Of a DNA stretch of 64,000 bases, positions 37,012 through 45,012 are shown piece by piece. The notes below the pieces were generated by a model, which saw nothing but the letters and a program-made list of their open reading frames with translations, made no database searches and was not told where the DNA came from. The translations under genes were made by a program, and so were the position numbers. How positions within the stretch are numbered: position 1 is the first letter of the stretch; every line of letters begins with the position of its first letter. The DNA is from Massilia sp. NR 4-1 (GTDB lineage: Bacteria > Pseudomonadota > Gammaproteobacteria > Burkholderiales > Burkholderiaceae_D): assembly GCF_001191005.1 (NCBI RefSeq), contig NZ_CP012201.1:1674001-1738000 (forward strand). Direction: 5' to 3'.

Positions 37012-37665
37012 TCAATACGCGCTGGCCGGCGCGTCGGCCGCGGCGGGCTTCAGCGCCAGTTTGAACACAGCGCCGAGCAGGGCATCGCCGCCTTTCACCA
37101 CGACGGCTTGCTCGGCCGGCTGGCCGCTGGCGGCGTTGTAGTGCCAGGCTTTCAGCACATATTTGCCGGCCGGAACATCGAGGCGCACCACGCCGCTCTC
37201 GTCGGTCTTGGCAAAGTAAGGCGTATCGACCACACGCACATAGGCCAGCATCTTGTCATGGATATTGCAGCCCAGGACCACGGTGCCGGCTTTCTCGAAA
37301 ATCTGCGGCTCGGCCGTGGTGCCGGAATACAGCTTCTGGTCGAATTTATGCGCCGGCGAGAAGGAGTAGATATGGTGGCGCACCTTGTCGTTATTCGGGA
37401 AGAAAATCTTGCTGCCGGTCTGGACTGCCGTGACCAGGGGGATGAATTTCAAGCCTTTCTGGCTGATCTCGCCCGGCTTCAGGGTCTTGGGCAGGGCCTG
37501 CCCGCCTTCCGCCTCGGCATACACGATCACGTCGGCCAGGGGCTTGTTGCCCTCGTCGCTGACCTGCACGGTAATGCCGGAGGCGGCTGCGCCGCGAGCA
37601 GCCAGAACCAGACCGGCGCCCAGCAGAAGCGGCGCGGCGTGACGAAGGGTATGCGGCTTGGGCAT
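37012..37665 (-). CDS. Exported cupredoxin-like protein (methylamine-utilisation-type annotation)
   Basis: The 217-residue precursor has a signal peptide (cleavage near residue 29). A plastocyanin-like fold carries candidate type-1 copper ligands His98 (or His97), Cys133, His136 and Met139 in 'LGCNIHDKM'. The C-terminal part ('DESGVVRLDVPAGKYVLKAWH') looks like a carboxypeptidase-regulatory or transthyretin-like strand set. Homologues are often labelled methylamine utilisation protein, but no methylamine dehydrogenase genes are here. It heads an operon with the Cache-GGDEF-EAL gene. It could carry electrons, sense copper or feed the sensor. Confidence 0.82.
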   Translation of the reverse strand: MPKPHTLRHAAPLLLGAGLVLAARGAAASGITVQVSDEGNKPLADVIVYAEAEGGQALPKTLKPGEISQKGLKFIPLVTAVQTGSKIFFPNNDKVRHHIYSFSPAHKFDQKLYSGTTAEPQIFEKAGTVVLGCNIHDKMLAYVRVVDTPYFAKTDESGVVRLDVPAGKYVLKAWHYNAASGQPAEQAVVVKGGDALLGAVFKLALKPAAADAPASAY

Positions 37666-37753
37666 CGGGTCTCCTTATTGTCAGCCTATTGTAGCCCCAG
37701 CATATCGCAGCGGAAAGCGGACCGGCGCCCGGGCGGCATTAATCAATTACATT

Positions 37754-37769
37754 AAAACAACTTTGTTTT
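37754..37769. promoter_or_regulatory. Palindrome in the cupredoxin / EAL-CBS-GGDEF divergent region
   Basis: AAAACAA and TTGTTTT flank two bases in the AT-rich part of the 128-base gap between divergent genes. It could be an operator shared by both c-di-GMP units. Confidence 0.35.
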
Positions 37770-37802
37770 CCAAAATTCATCGTCCTGTCATAAATGTCAT
37801 AT

Positions 37803-39698
37803 ATGCTGGGCCGCTCTCCCACCCCGAGCCCATATATCGTGAGCCAAGCGACCCTACTGCCTGCCCAGTCCGTCCAGCACGCCGCCCCGCAGCGCCCACC
37901 CGCGCCGCCACCGCAGCCCAGCGTTTCCGACGAGCTGCTGGGCCAGCATCTGCTCGACATCATCGGCAGGCGGCAGTTGAGCGCCTTGTTCCAACCCATC
38001 ATCCAGATGCAGACGGGCGAGATCGTGGCTTACGAAGGCCTGATACGGGGACCGTCGGACAGCCCGCTGCATGCGCCGATGAACCTGTTCAAGGTGGCGC
38101 GCGCGAATAACCTGACCCAGGAAGTCGAGCACCTGTGCCGGCGCGTGGTGCTGGAACGCTTTGCCGAGCTGAACCTGCCCGGCAAGCTGTTCCTGAATGT
38201 CAGCCCGGAATGCCTGATGCCGCAGCGCCATGGCACACGCGGCGAGACGCTGGAAACCATCCAGCAGATCGGCCTGCACCCCGACCGCGTCATCATCGAG
38301 CTGACCGAAAACCAGCCGACATATGATTACGAGCTGATGCGCGAGGCCGTGCTGCACTACCGCAATATGGGCTTTCGCATCGCCATCGACGACCTGGGCG
38401 AAGGCTTTTCCAGCCTGCGCCTATGGTCGGAGCTGCGCCCCGAGTATGTGAAGATCGACATGCACTTCATCCAGGGCATCAACAACGATCCCGTGAAGCT
38501 GCAATTCGTGCGCTCCATCCAGGAGATTGCCGACAAATCCGATACCCTGGTCATCGCCGAGGGCATCGAAAGCCAGGCCGAACTGCTCGTGCTGCGCGAC
38601 CTGGGGGTGGCCTACGCCCAGGGTTATCATCTGGGCCGGCCGCACGCCAGCCCAGCCAAGGCCCTGCCGGGCGAAGTGGTGAAGACGCTCAGCCGCAATG
38701 GTGTGGCCGTCTACCCCCAACGCAGTATCGAGAAAAATGCCGTGAGCATCCTGAAACTGCTGCACCGCGTGGCGGCCGTGCCGCCCAGCATGAACAACAA
38801 CGATGTCTATGAAATCTTCAAGGCCGATCCCAAGCTGCTGATCATTCCCGTGGTCGAGAAGGACGTGCCGCTGGGCCTGATTTCGCGCTTCGTCATGATC
38901 GACCACTTCGCCCGCCCCTATCAGCGCGAGCTGTACGGCAAGAAGTCCTGCAAGCAGTTCATGGACGGCCGGCCGCTGATCGCCGACAAGGACACCAGCT
39001 TGCAGGAGCTGTCCTTCCGCATGGCCGAATCGGCGGCGCACCACCTGTTCAACGGCTTCATCATCACCGACCAGGGCCGCTATCTGGGCATGGGCACCGG
39101 CCACGACCTGATGCGCGAAATCACGCAGATGCAGATCCATGCGGCGCGCTACGCCAATCCCCTGACCCAGCTGCCGGGCAATGTACCGATCAACGAGCAC
39201 ATCGACCGCCTGCTGCAGAGCGATACGCGCTTCTGGGTCTGCTATTGCGACCTCGACCACTTCAAGCCCTTCAACGATGTGTATGGCTACCGGCGCGGCG
39301 ACGATGTGATCCAATTGACCGGCAGCATCCTGAGCGCCCATTGCGACCCCAACCGCGACTTCATCGGCCACATCGGCGGTGACGATTTCATGATCCAGTT
39401 CCAGAGTGAAGACTGGCGCGAGCGCTGCCAGGCCATCCTCGACGATTTCGGCCAGCGCATCCTGGACTACTACAGCATCGAGGACCGCGAGCGCGGCGGC
39501 TATATCAGCGAAGACCGGCAAGGCAAGAAGGTGTTCTACTCGCTGATGAGCTTATCGCTGGGCGTGATCAAGGTGGAGCCGAGCCAGTACTACTCCCACC
39601 ACCAGATCGCCACCGCCGCCGCCGAAGCGAAGAAACAGGCCAAGAAAATCCACGGCAACAGTCTCTTCCTCGACCGCCGCCAGGAACCGCAGCGCTAA
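37803..39698 (+). CDS. EAL-CBS-GGDEF c-di-GMP protein
   Basis: The protein has 631 residues from the ATG at 37803, or 634 from the ATG at 37794; neither has a good ribosome site. No membrane helix or signal is seen, so it is cytosolic. The order is an EAL domain (about 45-290), two CBS motifs (about 305-430) and a GGDEF domain (about 455-620). EAL reads EGL (residues 78-80), with NVSPE, ELTEN, DDLGEG, KIDMHF and AEGIE present, so phosphodiesterase activity is likely. GGDEF reads GGDDF (525-529), with the nucleotide-binding 'CDLDHFKPFNDVYG' intact. CBS pairs commonly bind adenine nucleotides. It is divergent from the cupredoxin operon. Confidence 0.9.
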   Translation: MLGRSPTPSPYIVSQATLLPAQSVQHAAPQRPPAPPPQPSVSDELLGQHLLDIIGRRQLSALFQPIIQMQTGEIVAYEGLIRGPSDSPLHAPMNLFKVARANNLTQEVEHLCRRVVLERFAELNLPGKLFLNVSPECLMPQRHGTRGETLETIQQIGLHPDRVIIELTENQPTYDYELMREAVLHYRNMGFRIAIDDLGEGFSSLRLWSELRPEYVKIDMHFIQGINNDPVKLQFVRSIQEIADKSDTLVIAEGIESQAELLVLRDLGVAYAQGYHLGRPHASPAKALPGEVVKTLSRNGVAVYPQRSIEKNAVSILKLLHRVAAVPPSMNNNDVYEIFKADPKLLIIPVVEKDVPLGLISRFVMIDHFARPYQRELYGKKSCKQFMDGRPLIADKDTSLQELSFRMAESAAHHLFNGFIITDQGRYLGMGTGHDLMREITQMQIHAARYANPLTQLPGNVPINEHIDRLLQSDTRFWVCYCDLDHFKPFNDVYGYRRGDDVIQLTGSILSAHCDPNRDFIGHIGGDDFMIQFQSEDWRERCQAILDDFGQRILDYYSIEDRERGGYISEDRQGKKVFYSLMSLSLGVIKVEPSQYYSHHQIATAAAEAKKQAKKIHGNSLFLDRRQEPQR

Positions 39699-39886
39699 GC
39701 CTTGCCTTCGCGGCGCAGCTTGCGCCGCAGCCGGAAATTATCGGCCGTCAGTGTCAGAACGGCCATGGTCAGCCAGGCATCGGCCGCATTCGCGCCAAGA
39801 CAATGCCGAGCGCCACGGCCCGGCTTCTTTGCATTTTCCGCATCAGCATGCGAGCATACGGCGAGTCTACTTTCAGGAGATGAAAT

Positions 39887-40318
39887 ATGGCAGGTGCTTA
39901 CAATATGGCGCTGCTGCTCGGCGCTGCGCTGAGTGCGATTGCGGCGCTGCTCCATCTGGGGATTATCGTGGGTGGCCCGGCCTGGTACCGTTTCTTCGGT
40001 GCAGGCGAGCGCATGGCGACGATGGCGGAACAAGGCAAGCTGTATCCGGCCGTGCTCACCCTGGGCATCGCCGCCGTGCTGGCGGTGTGGGCGGCATATG
40101 CGCTGTCGGGCGCCGGGCTGCTGGCGCCGCTGCCTTTGCTGAAGGCGGGATTGTGCGTGATCGCCGCCGTGTATCTGCTGCGCGGCCTGGCCATCGTGCC
40201 GCTACTGACTGTCGCGCGGTCGAAGTCGACACCGTTCCTGCTCTGGAGTTCAGTGATCTGCCTCGGCTACGGCATCGTGCACGCCATCGGGCTGCGGCAG
40301 ATCTGGCACACGCTGTAA
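39887..40318 (+). CDS. Four-helix membrane protein of unknown function
   Basis: The 143-residue protein has hydrophobic segments at about 7-30, 54-72, 78-104 and 118-136, consistent with four membrane helices. The N-terminal part carries 'HLGIIVGGPAWYRFFGAGE'. AGGAGA lies 6 bases before the ATG. It has no obvious operon partner. The 188 bases upstream hold only a GC-rich 8-bp hairpin (39710-39728). I recognise no enzymatic motif. Confidence 0.75.
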   Translation: MAGAYNMALLLGAALSAIAALLHLGIIVGGPAWYRFFGAGERMATMAEQGKLYPAVLTLGIAAVLAVWAAYALSGAGLLAPLPLLKAGLCVIAAVYLLRGLAIVPLLTVARSKSTPFLLWSSVICLGYGIVHAIGLRQIWHTL

Positions 40319-40339
40319 GAAGCGCACGCTAGTCTGGGC

Positions 40340-41599
40340 TCAGACCCGGTGCGTTTCGCGCCAATGGCGCGTCAAGGCACGGGCCGAACCGAGCTCCTCG
40401 GCAGAGAGCTTGCTTTCGATCAAAGCGCGGCTATTGCAGGCGGCGGCGTCGCCGGCATCGGCCGCCAGCGAAATCCACATATAGGAACGCACCTGGTCCG
40501 GCTCGACACCGCGTCCAGCCTGGTACATGCCGCTCAGATTGAACTGTGCCAACGCATGGCCCTGCTCGGCGGCCTCGCCATACCAGCGCACCGCTTCGAC
40601 CTCATCCTGTTCCACACCCTGGCCGTTGGCGTACATCACGCCCAGATTATTCTGCGCGCTGGCATCGCCCTGCTCGGCCGCCAGGCGATACCAGACTGCG
40701 GCGCACTCTTCGTCCTGCGCCACGCCCTGGCCGTTCGCATACATCAATCCTAAATTGAACTGGGCGTTGGCCGCGCCCTTCTCGGCGGCCTGGAGAAAAT
40801 ACTCCAAAGCCCGTTGCGGGTCGCGGCCCACGCCGCGGCCATGCACATACATGCTGCCCAGGCTGTACTGGGCGTCCGCATCGCCGTGCTGGGCAGCCAG
40901 GCTGAACCAGGCAAAAGCGCGCTCCTGGTCCGGCTTGATGCCGCGCCCCTCGGCATAGGCTGCGCCAAGCTGGAACTGGGCCTTCGGCAAACCCTGCGCC
41001 GCCGCCAGGCGGAAGAAGGCCAGCGCCTGCGCATCGTCGCGCGGCAACCCCTGCCCATTCTTGTGCAGCAGGCCCAGATTCAACTGCGCCAGCGCATCGC
41101 CCTGGGCGGCGGCCTTGCGGAACCAGGCCAGGGCCAAGGCAATATTCGCCGCGCAGCCCAGCCCGCGCGCATAGTGCACGCCCAGCATGGCCTGCGCGCC
41201 CGGCACGCCCTGCTCGGCGGAACGGCTGAACCAGGCCAGCGCCAGCTCATCGTTCTGCGCCACGCCGCGTCCCTTGCGGTACATCTGGCCGAGATTTTGC
41301 TGGGCGGCCGGCTCGCCTTGCGCGGCGGCGGCGCGGAACCAGTACAGCGCTTCCGTATCGTCCTGCGCCGTGCCGCGTCCGTGGAAATACATGGTGCCCA
41401 GATGATTTTGCGCAAAGGCCAGCCCCTGGCGCGCCGCGCAGCCCATCCAGATAAACGCGACATCGTCATTGCGTTCGGTCTGTTCGCCGCGCTTGTACTG
41501 CAGGGCCAGATTGAACTGCGCGTAGGCATTGCCCCGCTCCGCCGCCTTGCGAAACCAGAGATAGGCCTCGCACTCCTGCTGAATATTCTGCTTGGACAT
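40340..41599 (-). CDS. Sel1-like repeat protein
   Basis: The 419-residue protein is built almost entirely of about eleven Sel1-like repeats of roughly 36 residues, each close to 'A.. WF..AA.QG.A.AQ..LG.MY..G.GV.'. No signal peptide or membrane helix is visible, so it is probably cytosolic. Sel1 repeats form an alpha-solenoid for protein-protein contacts, and the partner is unknown. GGGAG lies just before the ATG at 41599. It stands alone between a plus-strand membrane protein and the TonB-dependent receptor. Confidence 0.9.
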   Translation of the reverse strand: MSKQNIQQECEAYLWFRKAAERGNAYAQFNLALQYKRGEQTERNDDVAFIWMGCAARQGLAFAQNHLGTMYFHGRGTAQDDTEALYWFRAAAAQGEPAAQQNLGQMYRKGRGVAQNDELALAWFSRSAEQGVPGAQAMLGVHYARGLGCAANIALALAWFRKAAAQGDALAQLNLGLLHKNGQGLPRDDAQALAFFRLAAAQGLPKAQFQLGAAYAEGRGIKPDQERAFAWFSLAAQHGDADAQYSLGSMYVHGRGVGRDPQRALEYFLQAAEKGAANAQFNLGLMYANGQGVAQDEECAAVWYRLAAEQGDASAQNNLGVMYANGQGVEQDEVEAVRWYGEAAEQGHALAQFNLSGMYQAGRGVEPDQVRSYMWISLAADAGDAAACNSRALIESKLSAEELGSARALTRHWRETHRV

Positions 41600-41721
41600 A
41601 TGGCTCTCCCTGCCGGGGATAACATTATCTAAAGAATAATTTCAGCCCGCAGCACCGGTTTGTGCGTTCGCAAAGCCTATAGCAGTTTGCTAGCATCGGC
41701 GCAGCACTGCGGCTACAAAAA

Positions 41722-41750
41722 AACCCCCGCACCATTGCTGGCCGGGGGTT
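41722..41750 (-). terminator. Terminator of the TonB-dependent receptor gene
   Basis: An 8-bp stem AACCCCCG/CGGGGGTT with a 13-nt loop is followed on the minus strand by six more T, 41 bases past the receptor stop. Confidence 0.85.
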
Positions 41751-41790
41751 GCGGCAGGGACGAATCCGCTGAAAGCTGGTATTGCCTGAA

Positions 41791-43770
41791 TCAGAAGCGC
41801 GTGCGCACGCCGAACACCAGGCTGCGGCCCGGCAGCGGCGCAATGTCTTTCAACACCGAGGTGGAAACGCGGATTTCTTCGTTCAGCAGATTGCGGGCAA
41901 TCAGGAACCAAGTCACGTCCTGGCTGCCCAGCTTTTGCGTGTAAGCGAGATTGGCGTTGAGCTGGTTATAGCCCGGCGTGTTCGTGGTCTCGAACGAGGC
42001 CAGACGGTCCTGCCCTTGCGCATGCACCAGGGACAGGCCGCCGCGCCAGCCGCCTTCGCGGTAGCCGACGCTGGCGCCGATACGGTTGGCCGGCTGCAGC
42101 GGCAGATTGCCGCCGACGTCGAGCTTGCCGCGCGAGGTGTCGGCAAAGAGGCGGCCCGACCAGCCCGGACCACGTTCGTTATAGCCGATTTCGGCCTCGG
42201 CGCCGCGCACCGTGGCGTTGGCCTGCTCGAAGACGCGTTCGCGCAATTCCTCGCCGGGATGGCCGTCCTCATCCAGCATATTTCCGGTGATATGGCCATA
42301 GATGAAGTCCTTGATCTTGTTGCGGAAGACATTCACCTTCCAGCGCAGCTGGCCCGAGGTTTTCTGCAAGGTCAGCTCGATATTGCGCGAGGTCTCTTTC
42401 TTGAAGTCGGGGTTGCCGATATCGAAGGTGGCGGTGGCATCGTGCGGGCCGCCCGAGTACAGTTCCTCGATGGCCGGCGCGCGCTGGGCGTAGGACAGGG
42501 TCGCCCCCAGGCCGTAGCCCGGCACGAAGGGCCACATGCCGCCCACCGAGGCGGAACGCAGGTCGAAGGAGCGGTTCAGGCCCGTCACCGGCTTGCGCTT
42601 CACGTTTTCGATGCGGGCGCCGGCATTCATATGCACTGGGCCGGCATCGACCTCCTCCACCAGGAAGGCGGCGCGTGAGGTCGAATGGGTGACCGGAACG
42701 GTATCCGGCCCGCCTTCCGCGCTCAGGGCGGAGAAGTGCTGGTTCTCGGTCTGCACGCCGAAAGTGCCGTTCCAGCCCGCCAGCGGCTTATGCGCCAGCT
42801 CGGCGCGCGTTTCCAGCGAGCGGTTCTTGAACACGACTTCCGGCAGGTTTTCGTCGTTCAGCTCGGCATGCTTGTAATCGGTATAGCCGGCCTTGAACTT
42901 GAAGGATTCAAAGCCGGAGAACGGTGCGCGCACCAGGCTGTCGATATCGTAGCGGGTCTGCTTCTGGTCGATCTTCGAACCTTCGTCGCTCGGAATGCCG
43001 TACAGATTGCTCAGGCGCGACACCGAGGCGCCGACAAAGCCCCAGGACTCGATATACGACGCGCCCAGCCCGCCGCTGCGTTCGCGCGTGGCCGAATGCG
43101 GCAGGCGGCCGGATTCGGAATCGGGATCGCCCGCCTTGCGCGGCACGGGAATCTTGTAATCATCGGTATTGCGCCAGCTGCCGTCGGCATGCCAGGCCAC
43201 TTTGCCCGCGCTGCCGTCGACGCCGCCGGACAGGGCGCGACCCTTGTCGGCCGTGCTGTAGCGCGCTTCCAGCTGGCCGGTCGGCTTGGCCTCCAGCTCG
43301 GTCGGAATGCGCTCATTGACCACGTTCACCAGGCCGCCGATCGCGCCCGAGCCATAAAGCAGGGCCGCCGGGCCGCGCAGGATTTCGATCTGGCGCGCGC
43401 TCGCGCCTTCGGACGACACTGCGTGGTCGTTCGACAAGCCGGATACATCCGACACCGCCATGCCGTTTTCCAGCATCTTCACACGCGAACCTTCCAGGCC
43501 ACGGATGATCGGCCGCGATGCCCCCGCGCCGAAGGCCGATGCCGACACGCCCAGCTCCTGCGACAGCGTCTCGCCCAGCGAAGTGCCGGCCTTGTCGCGC
43601 AGCTCGTCGCCGGCCAGCACCTTGGCCGGGGTCAGGATCTGGTCGTTTTCGGCCGTATGGAAAGGCGTGGCGGTGACGATGATTTTGGGCAGTTCCGCCG
43701 TTTCGGCGTGGGCCAGCGTGGACAGGGCGGACAGGACGGCGCTAGCCAGCAGCGTGTGTTGGATCTTCAT
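41791..43770 (-). CDS. TonB-dependent outer-membrane receptor, ZnuD-like
   Basis: The 659-residue precursor has a signal peptide (MKIQHTLLASAVLSALSTLAHA) and a TonB-box-like 'LPKIIVTATPF'. A plug domain carries 'SRPIIRGLEGSRVKMLENGM' and 'EILRGPAALLYGSGAIGGLVN'. A 22-strand type barrel ends in '..SLVFGVRTRF' with the C-terminal Phe. The plug resembles ZnuD zinc receptors, but the His-rich loops of characterised ZnuD are not evident, so zinc is only one candidate. It lies 96 bases downstream of a DUF2946 gene in the same direction. A hairpin (43806-43835) sits between them. Confidence 0.87.
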   Translation of the reverse strand: MKIQHTLLASAVLSALSTLAHAETAELPKIIVTATPFHTAENDQILTPAKVLAGDELRDKAGTSLGETLSQELGVSASAFGAGASRPIIRGLEGSRVKMLENGMAVSDVSGLSNDHAVSSEGASARQIEILRGPAALLYGSGAIGGLVNVVNERIPTELEAKPTGQLEARYSTADKGRALSGGVDGSAGKVAWHADGSWRNTDDYKIPVPRKAGDPDSESGRLPHSATRERSGGLGASYIESWGFVGASVSRLSNLYGIPSDEGSKIDQKQTRYDIDSLVRAPFSGFESFKFKAGYTDYKHAELNDENLPEVVFKNRSLETRAELAHKPLAGWNGTFGVQTENQHFSALSAEGGPDTVPVTHSTSRAAFLVEEVDAGPVHMNAGARIENVKRKPVTGLNRSFDLRSASVGGMWPFVPGYGLGATLSYAQRAPAIEELYSGGPHDATATFDIGNPDFKKETSRNIELTLQKTSGQLRWKVNVFRNKIKDFIYGHITGNMLDEDGHPGEELRERVFEQANATVRGAEAEIGYNERGPGWSGRLFADTSRGKLDVGGNLPLQPANRIGASVGYREGGWRGGLSLVHAQGQDRLASFETTNTPGYNQLNANLAYTQKLGSQDVTWFLIARNLLNEEIRVSTSVLKDIAPLPGRSLVFGVRTRF

Positions 43771-43805
43771 GGGTAAACCTCAAGCAAAAATAGATGACAG
43801 GCAGC

Positions 43806-43835
43806 GTGCCGGACGCGCGAAAACGCGCGCGGCAC
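43806..43835 (-). promoter_or_regulatory. Intercistronic hairpin before the receptor gene
   Basis: GTGCCG/CGGCAC and CGCGCG/CGCGCG stems are stacked with a 2-base bulge and an AAAA-type loop. No T-tract follows on the minus strand, so it may stabilise or process the DUF2946-receptor mRNA. Confidence 0.4.
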
Positions 43836-43866
43836 AGGGCTGCGAAAACGGAGTACAACAGGGCTG

Positions 43867-44214
43867 TCAGGCTTGGGGCGGGCCGCGTGGCTGGTAGGCA
43901 TGGAGCGCGAGCAGGCCGGCAGCCACGGTCGCCGGCAACAGGGCGGCGGCATAGGCGCAGTCGCGCACAAAGAATTTGAATTCGGGACTGCCCAGGGCCG
44001 AGGCGAAATGGCTGGCGGCCAGACAGATGGCGCAACCATGCTCGGGGGCGAGCGATTTTTGCTGCGACTCGTCACTGCTTTCCGCTGCCTGGATCTGGGC
44101 CAGGGCCAGCGGCCGCCCGCTCGCCCAATGCGAATAGCCGTGCGACAGCGCCAACTGCTGCGAAATCAGCAGCAGAAGCGAGATCAGCACACGAGCTAGC
44201 AAGTGGCGTGTCAT
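43867..44214 (-). CDS. DUF2946-type small exported protein
   Basis: The 115-residue product starts MTRHLLARVLISLLLLIS, with a signal peptide or anchor. It contains 'EHGCAICLAASHF' with a CxxC flanked by His, which could hold a metal ion. A second hydrophobic stretch lies at about 90-106. Proteins of this family frequently neighbour metal-related TonB receptors, as here. I use the ATG at 44214; a TTG at 44241 is unlikely. A role in metal handling is inferred from the CxxC and the neighbour. Confidence 0.72.
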   Translation of the reverse strand: MTRHLLARVLISLLLLISQQLALSHGYSHWASGRPLALAQIQAAESSDESQQKSLAPEHGCAICLAASHFASALGSPEFKFFVRDCAYAAALLPATVAAGLLALHAYQPRGPPQA

Positions 44215-44290
44215 GCGGTATGAAGGAAATGAGTCGGTCAACGGCGCTATTCTAACCGCAACAGTGTCAAAGCTTCCAGCGTTTCCGCAT

Positions 44291-44911
44291 TCAGGCGCCT
44301 TGTTGCTTGCGCAGGAAGGCCGGCACCTTGGCTGCCGCCAGCTTGTTCACGGCCAGCAGCAAGGCCGTATCGACGGCGGCGATGCCATATTCGCGCGCGA
44401 TATGGCGGCCGATATGCAACAGCACTTCGGCCGCCACTTCGGCGTCGGCCTCGGCCCGGTGGGCCTGGCCGCTGAAGCGGATGCCCAGGCTCTCGCTCAG
44501 GAGACCCAGCTTGTAGCTGCCCAATTGTGGCAGCACGCGGCGCGCCAGCTTGAGCGAGCAGACCGTGGCCGCATGGCCGGGCGCCAGGCCAAGGCGGGCG
44601 CTTTCGGCGCGCAGGAATTTTTCGTCGAAGCTGGCGTTGTGGGCCGACAGCGGGTCGGTGCCGATGAAATCGAGCAGGCGCGGCATCACTTCGGCCACCG
44701 CTGGCGCATGATCGACCATGTGCTGGGTGATGCCGGTCAGGCTGGTGATGAAGGCGGGAATCCGTACATTGCAGTTGACTAGGCTGACATAGCGCTCCAC
44801 CACCCTGCCCTCCGCAATGCGCAGGGCCGCCACCTCGGTGATGCGGTCGCCCATATCGGGCGACAGGCCGGTGGTTTCAAAGTCGAGCATGACGATGGAC
44901 TGGCTCAGCAT
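44291..44911 (-). CDS. DnaQ-like 3'-5' exonuclease (DEDDh)
   Basis: The 206-residue protein has DEDDh motifs: 'LDFETTGL' (Asp10, Glu12), 'AHNASFDEKFL' (Exo II) and 'HRAEADAEV' (Exo III with His and Asp). It lacks the UvrC-like or polymerase fusions seen in some relatives. GGAG lies 7 bases before the ATG at 44911. It follows the Hsp70 gene by 101 bases in the same direction. It may act in DNA repair or RNA trimming; the substrate is not shown. Confidence 0.88.
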   Translation of the reverse strand: MLSQSIVMLDFETTGLSPDMGDRITEVAALRIAEGRVVERYVSLVNCNVRIPAFITSLTGITQHMVDHAPAVAEVMPRLLDFIGTDPLSAHNASFDEKFLRAESARLGLAPGHAATVCSLKLARRVLPQLGSYKLGLLSESLGIRFSGQAHRAEADAEVAAEVLLHIGRHIAREYGIAAVDTALLLAVNKLAAAKVPAFLRKQQGA

Positions 44912-45012
44912 GGCAATCTCCAGGCTTGGTCCCGGCACAATCGCGCGCCGCCGATTAACAATGCGGCCGCGAAGCCTGCGCTGACGATGGGTGGGTTCCG
45001 CATCGCCCTCTC

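Noticed and set aside
39695..39766. A 23-codon minus-strand frame (MAVLTLTADNFRLRRKLRREG...) at the end of the EAL-CBS-GGDEF gene
   Set aside because: It is hydrophobic then basic, which is suggestive, but there is no ribosome site or promoter and it overlaps the stop of a real gene. Support is too thin to call.
40340..41599. Periodic repeats that might be a CRISPR or tandem DNA array
   Set aside because: The period is about 108 bases, in frame, and encodes Sel1 repeats. There are no conserved DNA repeats with unique spacers.
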